A stretch of DNA of 64,000 nucleotides from assembly GCA_947471745.1 (NCBI GenBank), contig CANJKZ010000768.1, positions 573,501-637,500 on the forward strand, given 5' to 3'. This stretch comes from Closterium sp. Naga37s-1 (lineage: Eukaryota > Streptophyta > Zygnematophyceae > Desmidiales > Closteriaceae). The notes beneath the pieces were generated by a model. The model was not told where the DNA came from. It made no database searches and saw nothing but the letters and a program-made list of their open reading frames with translations. The position numbers were made by a program, and so were the translations under genes. Shown here in pieces: positions 45,696 to 57,118 of this stretch (positions within the stretch are counted from its first letter, which is position 1; the number at the start of each line of letters is the position of its first letter).

Positions 45696-46054
45696 TGTTG
45701 GAAATCCGAATACAGTATAACGAATACTGTATACCAGTGTGCTGTTTGGTTTTAGTGTAGTCCTCTTTATAAGCCTCCATGTCCTACAATAATTGTCACA
45801 ATTATTGTAGGGGCCACAATTATTGGAGGTCAGCTTTATTGGAGGGTAGAGGGTACAATTATTGGTACACCATTATTGGTGTGAATGGGTCATTCTGGAG
45901 GGGTAGCTGGATGCATATATACCCTGCTGTGTCACTTCTTTAACATCATTGAGTCATCATTGAGCCATCATTGTGTTATCATTCTACTTTTCAATGATCA
46001 ATGCAAGATTTCTATCTTGTTCTTTTCTATAAACACGTTTCCGCTACGTTGGCA
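45696..46054 (+). repeat. 5' LTR of element I (visible homologous part)
   Basis: Starts TGTTGGAAATCCGAATAC. Contains a perfect 13-bp inverted repeat with a 3-base loop (45783-45811, CCTACAATAATTG/CAATTATTGTAGG), further ATTATTGG words, and a TATA-like ATATATA at 45915-45921. Confidence 0.85.
45915..45921 (+). promoter_or_regulatory. Candidate TATA box in LTR of I
   Basis: ATATATA in GATGCATATATACCCTG, conserved in the 3' LTR at about 51741-51747. Position within the LTR fits a Pol II start for the element transcript. Confidence 0.4.
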
Positions 46055-46056
46055 CT

Positions 46057-48582
46057 ATGCCTTTCTATGCCACTCTAGGGGGCATTCTGCCAAAACTGGT
46101 TCAGGAATTTACTGGCATACAGTTTGGATAGGTACCTGCATACAGTCAGAGTACCGCACACCCGGTCTATGCCTTCGTACACCTGGTGTTCGCTGCTGGT
46201 TACAACCGTGCGTTTAGCGCACACTTGGGGGACGGTTTGATCAAGTTCATGGCGCACTTCGATGGCGAAGTGGATCCTGGATATGCGGCTTTTGAAGAAG
46301 CCATCATGGCTCAGCATGAGCACCTGGAAAGCATGATTGCAAGGGCACCACCAGTACTCCAAGCTTCGTTAAGGGACAAGTTTGGAATGACAATCCAGAC
46401 AAGGACAACACTCTCTGAGTTCGTGAATCCGTCCACCCGTGGACACTCTCATTCAAGCACTCCACGTACTAATCAAACCCGTGCATCAAATGTTCATGCA
46501 AGAATTGATGGTGAAGGGGAAATGGGCATACCTCAAGGAGGAGAGTCATTTCAAGGGAGGGATGCATCCGTCCAAGGAGAGGGGGGCTCCAATCCCGCAC
46601 CTCAGTCATCCATGCAAAGGGAAGCACGGGGGAGGAATGATGAGTATGGGAGTGAAGTGCATGCAATGGAGCATGGTGGAATGAGAAGTGGACAGATTGG
46701 GCAGCAGAGTGACGGAAATGGTGAAGTGGGCGCGGAAGGTGTGGGATTCGCCTCTTACACTATTGGTGCTCCCCCACTATGACGACTTGCAACTAACTCC
46801 CATCCCATTGGAGTTCCTCCCATGGCCAGGTCTCACCTTCATGGCGGCTATGACGTACCTCCGCGTGCACCACGTCCACCGGTAGGCGCAAACTATGTGG
46901 ACATCATGGGGCGGATGGGATACGAAATGCAGTCAAGTGGTGTCATGCGACGCGATCAAGTGGAAGTGCTGGAACGTCAACTTGGTGGACAGAATGGGAA
47001 TATGCGGCGCACGGTACAGCTACCTCGACCATCAACCGTGCCTACTCTCTTCGACCCCGCTCCACGTGAATACACGGAAGAAGACAAAGAATGGCTGTCA
47101 CGCAAAATGGTGGGAGCAATGGTGGACAAGGCGTTCACCACCACTCCGTTTGACGGCTCCAACTTCCGGGAGTGGGCACTACGGTTTCGTATGAACGCTC
47201 GCGTCACGAATCTGTGGGAGTTCTTTGTGACCCTGCAGTATCCGGTTACCATGGGAGATGGTGACATTAACGACGTAATGGAGCGGCTCGAAATGCTACA
47301 GGCGGATTACTCACAGCGTGCGGAGCTCGCTTTTTGGGTCCTACTGCACAGCGTGAGCGCCACGATTCAGCTGCAGCTGGACATGTTTCAGGAATCCTAC
47401 AGCCCGGCATATGAAGCGTCGGAGTACTTAATGGATACTTACCAGGCCAAAGATTCGGTGGCGAAGGTCTCTCTCTTGAAGCAGTTGGACAACCTGAAAA
47501 TGGGGAGTCAAGAGAGGGTGGAGGAGTACGTGAACCGCGCAACGGCAATCCGGGACAAGTTAGCACTCGCGGGGAAGATGGTGGATGAGGACACATTCAC
47601 CTTAAATCTGCTCACCGGACTACCGGCGCATTGGGAGGAAATGAGACACTCTGCAATGTTACACAACGTGACGAACAGTTTCACCTTGCAGCGGATGATG
47701 ATACAGGAGCAGAGGTATCACGACCTCATTACGAAGGATAACAGTGACCGGCGTCCACCTCGCATGGCTAGACAAGCACGTGGAGACCGTTCACCTTCTC
47801 CAACTGCTAAGGGCAATAGCGGGAAGGAGGGGTCCATTGGAAAGAAAACGCATGGCAAGGATGGAGATGCAAGTCGCTCATCTCTCGTGTGTTGGTACTG
47901 CAAGGAGCCAGGCCACCCCTTCTTCAAGTGTACCAAGGCCCCCCCTGGCTGGTCACCACCAGGGTGGAAACCGCATACCAGCGGAAGGACAAAACTGCAC
48001 ACCAGCAACAGCCGTTCGTTCTGTCCACGAAGGAGTCGCAGCCCCAAGCGTGACAACAATGCGTCAAAACAGCAAGGGGCAAGTGAAGGAGACAGCAAAC
48101 GCACCATCACATGCATAGCGGCGGTGCAATCGTTACAAGTTGACTTACCACCAGCTGGAGCATCACTGTGGATGCTAGACAGTAGATGTAGCCAGCACAT
48201 GACTTCGGATACCTGCTGGTTTGAGGAGCTACACGAGCTGGATGAACCTGTGTATGTGGAGCTTGCTGATGGGAGCCATCTGAGCAGCAAAATGACGGGA
48301 ACGATCAGAGCAACTGCTCCTGATGGGACAACAGTTCGCTACACTGAAGTCCTTTACGTACCTGGCCTGAAGAGCAACCTGCTCTCCTATTGTCAGCTGC
48401 TGAAAAAAGGAGCGCATATCAATACCACTGCTAATGGAGACACGGAGGTCACCATGTTTGATGGAAACGAGAGTGTGCGGATTGGACTTGGCAAGAACGT
48501 GGATGGAGTGCTCATGGTGCAGTATGAGCATGCACTTACATCCGCATGTGATCCTGGACATTCCCGCGATGGTGCGTCATAA
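46057..48582 (+). pseudogene. gag: Element I Gag-protease polyprotein (two in-frame stops, mutated active site)
   Basis: A single frame from MPFYATLGGILPKLVQEFTG, with TAG at 46129-46131 and TGA at 46780-46782. It includes VFAAGYNRAFSAHLG, then the copia Gag core FDGSNFREWALRFRMNARV, VLLHSVSATIQLQLD and LLTGLPAHWEEMRHS. The zinc knuckle is CWYCKEPGHPFFKC (C-x2-C-x4-H-x4-C), about 47890-47931. The protease has WMLDSRCSQHM, where the family has DSG: AGA at 48184-48186 instead of a Gly codon, which should abolish the aspartic protease. VLYVPGLKSNLLS is the usual C-terminal protease segment. The frame ends 48582 before any integrase. Confidence 0.88.
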
Positions 48583-51521
48583 AAAAAGCATGGTTGTAAA
48601 GGGGGTACACCTTTGTGCACACCAAGAGTGCACTTGGGAATACACGGCAGCGCGCTTTCCTGCACACCTTGTGTTGTGCCAACACATTACAGTGGCACGG
48701 TCATCGCACTCCCATTCGGCCTACAAGCCTGCTCAGCTTCTGGAATTTTGTGGGGAGGTTGTTCAACACGTTTTCTTCAAACCCTCAAAGTTTCAGAGTT
48801 TTTCAAGCAGTTACCAAGGCATGACAACATTTTATGTTTCAAGACTTATGGCATCCCGGAAGTGTGTGTTACTCCTTTTTGGTAACACCCGAGTTCACCA
48901 TTTCGGCTGCTGACTCGTCTACCGAGATCTGATTGGTCTGAAATTCGGTCTGGCAGTCCTTTGCCCCGCTGTGCAAGTGGTCACCAAGTTTCAGAACGAT
49001 CCAACATCTGAGCATTGCGTGACAGCTGCCGAAATTCACTGTTCCGTAGTCATGGTGCACTGTTGGCAGCATTTCCCTTGCCACCCTTTCATTGTTGTCA
49101 TGCCAATGGTGCAGGGACAGAGAATGAGACAAGAAGTACAGGTGGTCAAGTGGGACTCTATAACCCTCCTTTTGAGAAGTGTGGTCTTCCTGGAAGCAAC
49201 TTGCAAGAGGGTGCAAGTGGGAAGACAAGCTGACTCATGTTGGCTTGACTCACTATTGGTAGCCTTGAGTACAGCTCTGAACATCCAAGTGTGGTTGGCT
49301 TTGCTGACCTAGCTAGGACGTTTCCCATTCTTCTCTAGCCTTTCTCCCCTAGGACTCAACCTTCTCTGAGTTCCCAGGATGACCCAACCCCTTATGAGTC
49401 CCCTAGGCAATGTTGTACTCACCTCTTCCTTGCATCAATGAGAATACACGTTTTTTCAGCCGAGCTTACGTTTTCGTTCACTGCGTAGTGCACACACCTC
49501 TGATAATAGCAAGTAATATACCGTTGGAAAGCAGACATCTAAGGCTAACCGCTGTCCAAGTTTCAGCCTCGTATGTTCTTGGAGCTGATCGTGATGGCGT
49601 TTTGAACAGAGGCGGTTTGAAGACGTCAGATTCTGCTTAGGCGGTTTCATGGGCATCCGCGACCCCTAAGTGGACTGCAGACTATAACACCTGGAGTGCA
49701 GTTGCGTACCCATTCTGCATACCGCATGGCACACAAAGCTTGTGTCGTGCGGAAACCGGCGCGTAATGTTGACACGGACAATAACTCACCGCGGTCTTTT
49801 GAGGACATGCTGCTGGACACTGGGTCCTTGTTTAGCCGGGAGCATCGCGAAGATGAAGTCTCACCCCACATTGCGGTGTGGACTTCAGGGGGAGAAGGAC
49901 AAAGGACTGCGGTGGATTCGGGAGGAGATGGAGCAGACCCTGTAGAACAAGACTTACCTAGAGCTGATGCAGCTGATGAAGTCAGTGCAGTTGAAGGAAG
50001 CGGAGGTACAGCTGATGTCGTACCTGTGACTGGTGTTTCCATTTCGGAAGGCGTGGAAAATGATGATGTGGGAAATGAGGTGGACAAGCCAAGCAAGCAA
50101 CATCTCACCTGCAATTTGCTGGTTGGTCAAGGCAATCATCAAGTCAAGGATTCTGGTGTTGTACTCACCTGTGCGGCCTCCTCGAGCTGTGCTGCACAAC
50201 ATGGCATCACCTAACTCCACACTCACTCACGTGCTTGTAGCTGTGTACGCGGTCACATGCATGACTACAAGCACATGGGTGGTGGGGTTGGGTGTCAAGT
50301 GTATCTGGTGGCACTGAACTGGGACATGGAGTCAAGAAGCATAAGGGGAAGACCGACTCACCAAGGGTTGCCAATAGGTAGGGGGAGCAGGCAGAATGGA
50401 TGCAGCATGTCGTCATCCGTCGTGCTGCAGCGGTATCGTGTGATTGGTTGCTGCTGATGAACGGCACCATCCGCGGGAAGAATGGAGAACATACATGGGA
50501 GCACACATTCCCTGCATACCTGGTATGCACACGTCTGCAAACTCGGCGGTACTGCATACCTAGGGTGCACGGTTCTGCATACCTAGTGTGCATTGCATAT
50601 TTGGAGCGGGCATTTCTGCATACATGAAGTGCAGTCTTTGGCATACATGGAGTGCGTCGACAGGCGCAACCCTCCAGCTGATGGAGTTCGGCAACTTCTG
50701 CAGCTACCGTGTGTCAGCTGGAGGGTAGGGGGAGCATCACAAGAAAACATGGATGAAGTCAGAGCGGACTTGGCATCATCCTTTGGTGTGAATGTAAGAT
50801 ATGGACAGCCTTGTAACTTGAGAGTACGATGCAGGGGGAGAAAGGCAAGGCAAGGGAAGAAAGGCAGGGGGAGAAAGGCCTATGAAGATGCAGCAGGCGC
50901 GGACAGGAAAATGATGCAGTATGCGCGCAGCAGCTCGTCAGCCGCTGACGAACGCCAAGTCGTCGCTTCTGTAGCGCGAAGCGTGCGCCCGCCAATGCAG
51001 GTCCGCGCCAGCCATACGCCATGCGTTATTCGCTACCGATTCGCAACATCCGCAGCTGCAGTCGTCGCAGTCGCGCATCCACTGCGGTTTCGCGTCGTCG
51101 CACAGGAGGCATGCGAAAAAGTCAGCAGCACTGACAATCGCGTGTCGTAAAGTCTACAATTTCGATAATTCGACGTGCGCTAAGGGCATTCCGGCATGAC
51201 GATACGCGCATTCCGCCATGGTTTTGAGGAGATTTCGCCATGGAGCTGCTATGATTTCCTCAGCAGCAGCCACTACTCTCTAGATCTCGATCTATAATGT
51301 CGAGATTGGAAGGAGGGAATGGAATACGTGAAGGAATGTGGTTTGGTTGGAGTTTGGAAGGCCCAAAGGTTGGAAGGGGAAGGTGCTACAGTGACAAGCA
51401 GCTTGGCCAACACCAAACCCCAGCTTGGTTTGGGCGCACCCCTACCCTATGGTGGTACACCACCTCGACCACCCCATCCTCCAAGGAAAATGGATTCACT
51501 AAAACCTACAGCAAGGGGGAG
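48583..51521. other. 3' internal region of I, no pol domain
   Basis: 2.9 kb where integrase, RT and RNase H would be. I see none of the integrase D-D-E motifs, YVDD or RNase H motifs on either strand. A 172-codon frame (49696-50214) reads an acidic segment like a copia IN-RT linker (RADAADEVSAVEGSGGTADV). 50500-50640 has recurrent TGCATACCT/AGTGCA words. It may be captured or decayed sequence. Confidence 0.6.
51513..51520 (+). promoter_or_regulatory. Polypurine tract of I
   Basis: AAGGGGGA directly before the 3' LTR start TGTTGGAA; the expected plus-strand primer. Confidence 0.75.
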
Positions 51522-51880
51522 TGTTGGAAATCCGAATACAGTATAACGAATACTGGATACTAGTGTGCTGTTTGATTTTAGTGTAGTCCTCTTTATAAGC
51601 CTCCAGGTCCTACAATAATTGTCACAATTATTGTAGGGGCCACAATTATTGGAGGTCAGCTTTATTGGAGGGTAGAGGGTACAATTATTGGTACACCATT
51701 ATTGGTGTGAATGGGTCATTCTAGAGGGGTAGCTGGATGCATATATACCCTGTTGTGTCACTTCTTTAACATGATTGAGTCATCATTGAGTCATCATTGT
51801 GTTATCATTCTACTTTTCAAAGATCAATGCAAGATTTCTATCTTGTTCTTTTCTACAAACACGTTTATGCTACGTTGGCA
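51522..51880 (+). repeat. 3' LTR of element I (right end cut by D)
   Basis: 359 bp matching 45696-46054, including the perfect hairpin at 51609-51637. Element D begins right after GGCAC. Confidence 0.85.
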
Positions 51881-51881
51881 C

Positions 51882-52015
51882 TGTTAGAATCTAGCAGCAG
51901 GAATGATTGAACTATGGAAGAGTTGGGTACAAATATGAAACCCTAAAGTGGGCTGTACCCCATATTGGCTACCCCACTACAGCCTAAGCATGTACAGCAG
52001 ATATAACGTTTGACA
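51882..52015 (-). repeat. 3' LTR of element D
   Basis: 134 bp, TGTTAGAATCTAG to ACGTTTGACA. Shares the CTGTACCCCATATTGGCTAC and CCCCACTACAGCCTA core with B. A CCCCC run (52018-52022) marks the minus-strand polypurine tract. Confidence 0.9.
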
Positions 52016-52299
52016 CACCCCCATAGGCAAAGTGGGGGAGAACAAGGGGTCACAAGACCAGTCAAGAGAAGCAAAGCAAGCTCAGGGTGGATCACAACGT
52101 CACCACACACACTGAGCACAAGTAGAGGGCCACAAGGCCAGTTCACATGCAGAGGTATATATGCAAGATTTTTTTTTTTTTTTTTTTTTTTTTGGTAGGT
52201 GACATAGCATTATACAACGTACAACGCAAAACACCGTCGGTCGTAACCGGAGCTAGAGGGCATAGGTAGCGTAAGTGCCTACCGTACCCTCGCAGATTC

Positions 52300-53097
52300 C
52301 TACGGAGGTTTATAAGTCAAATGCCTAAATAATTTATCTAGCCCGTTTGAAGCTTTCTTTGCGCAGTTGCCACACCTCAGATATGGTAGAAACCTGTCCA
52401 CACATTCTTGCCGCATTGTTGCCTTCAGCTTTGACTGAAATGTGGCTGCTGTGACTGTTGCTTGGTTCCCAGAGCGGTGGAGAGTGGTTCTGGCTCCAGA
52501 CTTGGTTGGGTGGATCCGAAACTGGTAAAGAGAAGGCTCTCTACGAAACTTCCTGTAAGAGTGACGGCGAGTAAAAAATGAAGCAGCCGCTGCACCCGCT
52601 CTGTCCCTCCTGAAGGTGCATGAGGGCTTTCTTCTTAGCTCAAGCACTAAGCCGCGACGCCATTGACTGATGCTCCTCTCTCCAGAGAACCGAGCACCTT
52701 CAGAAAAACAATGGAGCCATTTATGGCGTTGAGCAATTACAAAGCTCCCATCACTATCCTGCAGTTGCAGATGATCGTCCTGTAACTTCCAACCATCGCC
52801 ATCTCGAATTATACTTTCCGTTTCGTCATCCGAAGTCTTAGGAGAAATAGCAACGTAGTTGAGCGGGTGAGATGGCGGTGAGAAATCTTCCTGTTCAAAC
52901 GTTTCTGGCGGGAAGGCCTCATTGTCTTCAAACACTTCAGTAATAATAGATGTAGCCGTTTTGGACGTTTTAAGAGTCAACTGCCGTTTCTCCGACTCTT
53001 TAAGAAGGCACTTCTCATGCTGCGAAGAAATCTTTTGATGCCAACTTCCTTGATGATTTGAAATAGATCCAGCCATGGTTATTCTCCTTGAAAACAC
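52300..53097 (-). CDS. Unknown 265-codon protein in the retrocopy
   Basis: Open from MFSRRITMAGSISNHQGSWH; the ATG at 53076 (ACCATGGCTG) is the better-context start, giving about 258 residues. The N-terminal half is acidic/Ser-Thr-rich (EVFEDNEAFPPETFEQEDFS). The C-terminal half is Arg-rich and ordered-looking (ISQWRRGLVLELRRKPSCTF, SFFTRRHSYRKFRREPSLYQ) and ends DRFLPYLRCGNCAKKAS with two Cys. I recognise no family. No intron-like breaks, as expected for a cDNA copy. The frame is intact, so the insertion is recent or the source is intact elsewhere. Confidence 0.55.
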   Translation of the reverse strand: MFSRRITMAGSISNHQGSWHQKISSQHEKCLLKESEKRQLTLKTSKTATSIITEVFEDNEAFPPETFEQEDFSPPSHPLNYVAISPKTSDDETESIIRDGDGWKLQDDHLQLQDSDGSFVIAQRHKWLHCFSEGARFSGERSISQWRRGLVLELRRKPSCTFRRDRAGAAAASFFTRRHSYRKFRREPSLYQFRIHPTKSGARTTLHRSGNQATVTAATFQSKLKATMRQECVDRFLPYLRCGNCAKKASNGLDKLFRHLTYKPP

Positions 53098-53127
53098 TGT
53101 ATCAATGTCTGAAGCCCGATTCTCGAC

Positions 53128-53310
53128 CTAATTCCGGGCTTTCTTTCTCTTCAATGGTTGATGATAGATGGAAGCAAAAACTGATAGGCGAAAGATGTTC
53201 TGTTGTCCAGCTTCCTTGTACTTGCAGTTTCTGACATTTCTTAAAAACGATTTAATCCTCAGGTCCCATGCGGGGTGACGGTTTGACTTGAGCTTGATCG
53301 TTGAGAGCAT
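53128..53310 (-). CDS. Small basic upstream frame in the retrocopy
   Basis: 60 codons, MLSTIKLKSNRHPAWDLRIK, rich in Lys/Arg, ending KRKKARN. It lies upstream of the 265-codon frame in the same transcript, with another short frame (MAPSRNFSS, ATG near 53527) before it. Probably upstream ORFs of the parent mRNA. Confidence 0.35.
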   Translation of the reverse strand: MLSTIKLKSNRHPAWDLRIKSFLRNVRNCKYKEAGQQNIFRLSVFASIYHQPLKRKKARN

Positions 53311-53663
53311 CCTTGGAATAACTCTGTCTTAGCTTAAAAACAGCTTTAACCTGAAAAAACAGATCTTCTCAAGTGACTTTAAGACGAACCGATGTTCTCT
53401 GTATGAACACAATGTTGGTGTCGTAAAGAAGCACTTGGCGAGTAGATCCAGAAAATAGTTTCAGATAGCTGAACGGGTTAGGTTAAGCTTGACATTGGTT
53501 GAGCTGAAGTTCCGTGAAGGAGCCATGGCGGAGAGCTTCGGGAGGAGTCAGAAAAAAAAAAAAGATGTAAGTGTGCATGTATATGCAACAATAACAGCAT
53601 AGTGATCTCTACCTAGCAGAGCAAGCATGCAGGTATATATATAGATCATAGTACAAGCAAAGT

Positions 53664-56249
53664 CTACAGCAAGTGAGGAAACGTGGGCACAAGGCCTAAC
53701 AAAGTGCAGAAACGCTGATGATCACCAGACGGAAGTGCCTTGGTGAATATATCAGCAGTGCTGGCCCGAGTGGCCACGTGAGCAAGACGAAGCTGACCAC
53801 GCTGCTGCAACTCTCGAGCCAGGAAGTAACGCAGAGCGATGTGCTTCGTTCTGTGCTCCAGTCTGTGCTCCTGACACAAGGCAATGGCGGCCTTGTTGTC
53901 AACGTACAGCACTGGAGGAGAACGAGACCGCTCTCCTAGGTCGGTCAGCAAGTAGGTAAGCCAGCGTAACTCCTGTGCAGCCATGGCTGTGGCGTAGATC
54001 TCAGCCTCACAACTGGAGCTGAGAACTGAAGACGAGCGTGTAGAACGCCAAGAAACTGAACCAGAGCCAAGGCTGAAGGTGTAACCCTGTGACGACCGCT
54101 GCGTAGCATGGTCGTCAACCCAAGAAGCGTCTGAGTGCCCAGTGAGGACAACGTCGCTCCGTCCTCCAAGCACGAGCCCCATGCCCGATGTACTGCACAA
54201 GTAGCGTAGTACCCTCTTAGCAGCATCCATGTGCACCTTTCGGTGCCGACCAGGAGCCACGTAGTGAGCCAGAAGGCCAAGAGGGTACGCAAGGTCAGGA
54301 CGAGTGCAGGTCATCAGGTACATGAGGCAGCCCACTAGCTCTGGGTAAGGACCACTTGGCTCTACGGACTCGTCCGAAGGTGGAGCTGAGAGCGAGTGAC
54401 CTGTCGCCAGAGGAGTGGCCTGTGACGAGGACCAGGTGAAGTTGAAGCGCTGAAGGACCTGCTGCACCATGTGTGACTGAGTCAGTGTGATGGTGTGGCG
54501 TGCTCTGTCCCGGGTGATCTGCAAGCCAAGGTAGCTGCGCAGTTCACCCAGGTCTGTGCACGTGTGTCTCTTCTGCAGCTCCGACTTCACCAGAGCGAGA
54601 GCCTCAGTGTCAGCAGCGGCAAAGACCAAGTCGTCGACGTACACGAGGATGTAGAACGGCGGCAGCAAAGTGTCGGTGCGCAGAAACAGCGACGGGTCAG
54701 CAGTCGACGGAGCAAACCCAAGAGCCGCAAGTGTCGTCCTCGGTGTGTCGTGCCACTCACGCGGCGCCTGGCGGAGACCGTAGACTGGCCGCCGGAGGCT
54801 CCACTGGGTACCAGGAGGGAACGCACCAGTGAAGCCAGGTGGGCGGCGCAGCCAGATCTCCTCGTGCAGGCTGCCCTGTAAGAAAGCTGTGCTGAAGTCA
54901 AGAGAGTGAAGCTCGTAGTCACGTTGAGCGGCAACGTGCAGCAGCACCCGAAGAGTGGTCATCTTCGGGGTGGGGGAGAAGGTCTGAAAGAAGTCTACTC
55001 CCTCTCGCTGACTGAAACCTCGAGCAACGTAACGAGCCTTGAAGACAGGCGGAGAACCTGGCGGCCGCTTCACCCTGAAAATCCACATGCCACTGACGAT
55101 GTTCGCCCAAAGAGGGGGAACCTCGTCAACGTAAGTGCCCGTGGACTTCCTGGATGCCATCTCTGCGTCCATGGCTGTCTGCCACTGAGAGGAGTACTCA
55201 CCCGCGATCGCCTCAGCGTAAGAGCGCGGGGTCGGGATGTCTGGAGCATCCGGGGCAAGCAGCATGGACACGAGGTGAGGCGCAGCAACTGCAAGACACT
55301 CAAGGTCCTCCTGCCTGTCCTCAAGGACGTCCGTGCCAAGAGCACACTCACCCCCGACGGACGGAGGACAGACAGACTCAGACTCAGCGTAGTCTAGACG
55401 ACAGGCAGCAGCAAAGTCAACAAGCTCAGCAACAAAGGCAGACGCAGCAGCAGACTCAAACGACGGGTCAGTGACAACTGTGGCTAGCAGACGCGTGACA
55501 GTAGGGTGAGCAGCACGGGTCCGGTCAGACTCAGGCTCAGGAACGGTAATCACAGAAGACGCAGGAGGGGACGGCAGGGGGACACGCTGCGGAGGAGAGG
55601 AAGGACGACGAACTACGAGGTGGGTGCCGAGGACAGTCGGCTGACGCGAACGAGGAACACGACGACCGAAACTACTAGAACGGATAGGCGAGACAGGACG
55701 CGACGCAGGTTTACGACGCTCAGTAAAACCCCCTGTCTGCTCAGTATAAGGAGAAGGAGCAGGCAGCGGTGAGCCAGGCTGTAACGGAAGACCAGTAGAC
55801 GAAGGGAGACTAAGAACCTGGCGAAGCACAGAGTCAGGCGGTGGCTGAGACGACGGAGACGGTGGAGCGAAGAACAGGCGCGGCTGTGCAGTGCCACCAG
55901 CACCAGCAGCTCCAGCACCCCCAGCAGCTCCAGCACCTCCAGCAGCTCTAGAACCCTCAGCGCCAGCTCCTCCAAGACCAGCTCCACCAGCAGCAGCACC
56001 CCCAGAACCAGCACCTCCAGTCCCAGGGTCTCCAGCCTCAGTGTCTCCAGCAGCAGCACCCCCAGACCCAGGGTCTCCAGCAGCAGCACCCTCAGGCTCA
56101 GCAGCACCTCCAGCCCCAGCAGCTCCAGTACCTCCAGTACGAGCACCTCCGGGACCAGCACCACTCCCAGCTCCAGTGACGATAGCAGAAACACCTCCAG
56201 AGGCTGAGCCCCGAGCTCCAGAAGCGCAACCCTGACGGCGACCGTACTA
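53664..56249 (-). CDS. pol: Element D reverse transcriptase-RNase H with linker
   Basis: Open from a TAG at 56247-56249 through a Gly/Ala linker, then RQVLSLPSSTGLPL, SYAEAIAGEYSSQWQTAMDA, RPPGSPPVFKARYVARGFSQ, LDFSTAFLQGSLHEEI, YVDDLVFAAAD (about 54630), MTCTRPDLAYPLGLLAHYV, and RNase H DASWVDD, SCEAEIYATAM, YVDNKAAIALCQE, TADIFTKALPS, ending VPTFPHLL-stop. RT and RNase H are complete and uninterrupted. The TAG replaces the Trp of the linker module (SQQLHD-W-YGRR), so it separates RT from the upstream domains. A small deletion is visible in the N-terminal linker relative to B (DPDAP reduced). Confidence 0.92.
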
Positions 56250-57118
56250 GTCGTGCAGCTGCTGTGAGGTGAGAGGCACACGCGGACGAAGGCGGCTACT
56301 CCAGGGAGACCGCGCAACAGCAGACTCAGAACCCTCAGCGCCAGCACCCGCAGCAGCTCCAGAACCTCCAGCGCCAGCACCCGCAGCAGCTCCAGAACCT
56401 CCAGCGCCAGCACCCGCAGCAGCTCCAGAACCTCCAGCGCCAGCACCCGCAGCAGCTCCAGAACCTCCAGCGCCAGCACCCGCAGCAGATCCAGAACCTC
56501 CAGCGCCAGCACCCGCAGCAGCTCCAGAACCTCCAGCGCCAGCACCCTCAGCAGCTCCAGAACCTCCAGCTCCAGCTCCCTCAGCAGCTCCAGACTCCGC
56601 ACCCCCAGGCTCCGCACCTCCAGGCTCAGCACCCCCAGGCTCCGCACCCCTAGGCTCTGTCAAGTTACAAAACTAGAAGTGTTGACTAAGGAAAGTGAAA
56701 ACAAGCAAGATATAGCAAGCATAACCCTAACCCTAGGAAAACATAAGGTACACCTAGACTAACACAAATAAGCTATAACAAATATAGCTTGACAGGCTCA
56801 GCACCCCCAGGCTCCGCACCCCCAGGCTCAGCACCCCCAGAAGCAGCACCCCGAGCAGGACCACCCTCAGCAGGACCTGAGTCACCAGTGACCTCAACCG
56901 GCGTAGTCAAGGGAGGAGGGACTACCTGAGACACACCTGAAGGAGCAGGACCGGGAGTGGGGAGGGGGTCTACCTGGGGAGCACCTGGAGCGAGGAAGAG
57001 CGGCGGGGGGGGGGAGAGGGGCAGTGCGGTAGGGGAAGAGATGGTAAAAGGGAACCGACTCGTCGAACGTGACGTCATGAGAGGGGAATGCACGGCGCGA
57101 GGTGGGGTGGTAAAACTA
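56247..57118 (-). pseudogene. pol: Element D IN-RT linker, split by a solo LTR
   Basis: APGAPQVDPLPTPGPAPSGV, GGAEPGGAEP, then (after the solo LTR) GAGAGGSGAA repeats and PRVPLTSQQLHD-TAG. A C10 run near 57010 puts this frame out of register with integrase. Confidence 0.8.
56658..56794 (-). repeat. Solo LTR inserted in the linker of D
   Basis: 137 bp from TGTCAAGTTAC to ATAGCTTGACA, flanked by the 5-bp duplication GGCTC (56653-56657 and 56795-56799). It shares ACACCTAGACTAAC and ATATAGCAA with the LTR of C in the same orientation, so it comes from a related family. It remains after LTR-LTR recombination. Confidence 0.92.

Larger units (their letters stand above)
45696..51880 (+). mobile_element. 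Element I: non-autonomous copia element with Gag-protease only
   Basis: Direct repeats 45696-46054 and 51522-51880 (359 bp, about 12 differences) flank gag-protease coding and 2.9 kb with no integrase or RT. AAGGGGGA (51513-51520) precedes the 3' LTR as polypurine tract. The visible 3' LTR is cut by element D at 51881, so the real LTR may extend past 46054. No tRNA-iMet-type PBS was found directly after 46054. It belongs to a different copia lineage from A-E and G, with a canonical zinc knuckle. Confidence 0.8.
52167..53579 (-). mobile_element. Poly(A)-tailed retrocopy inserted in the 3' UTR of D
   Basis: Flanked by the 9-bp direct repeat TATATGCAA (52158-52166 and 53580-53588). A 25-T run (52169-52193) is the poly(A) tail of a minus-strand transcript. 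Base composition is far more AT-rich than the surrounding copia coding DNA. The structure matches LINE-type target-primed reverse transcription of an mRNA. No reverse transcriptase is encoded in it, so it is either a processed copy of an unidentified gene or a 5'-truncated, non-autonomous retroposon. Confidence 0.8.

Noticed and set aside
50500..50640. TGCATACCT/GGTATGCA words as a possible transposon end
   Set aside because: Words are scattered in both orientations without paired ends or target duplication.
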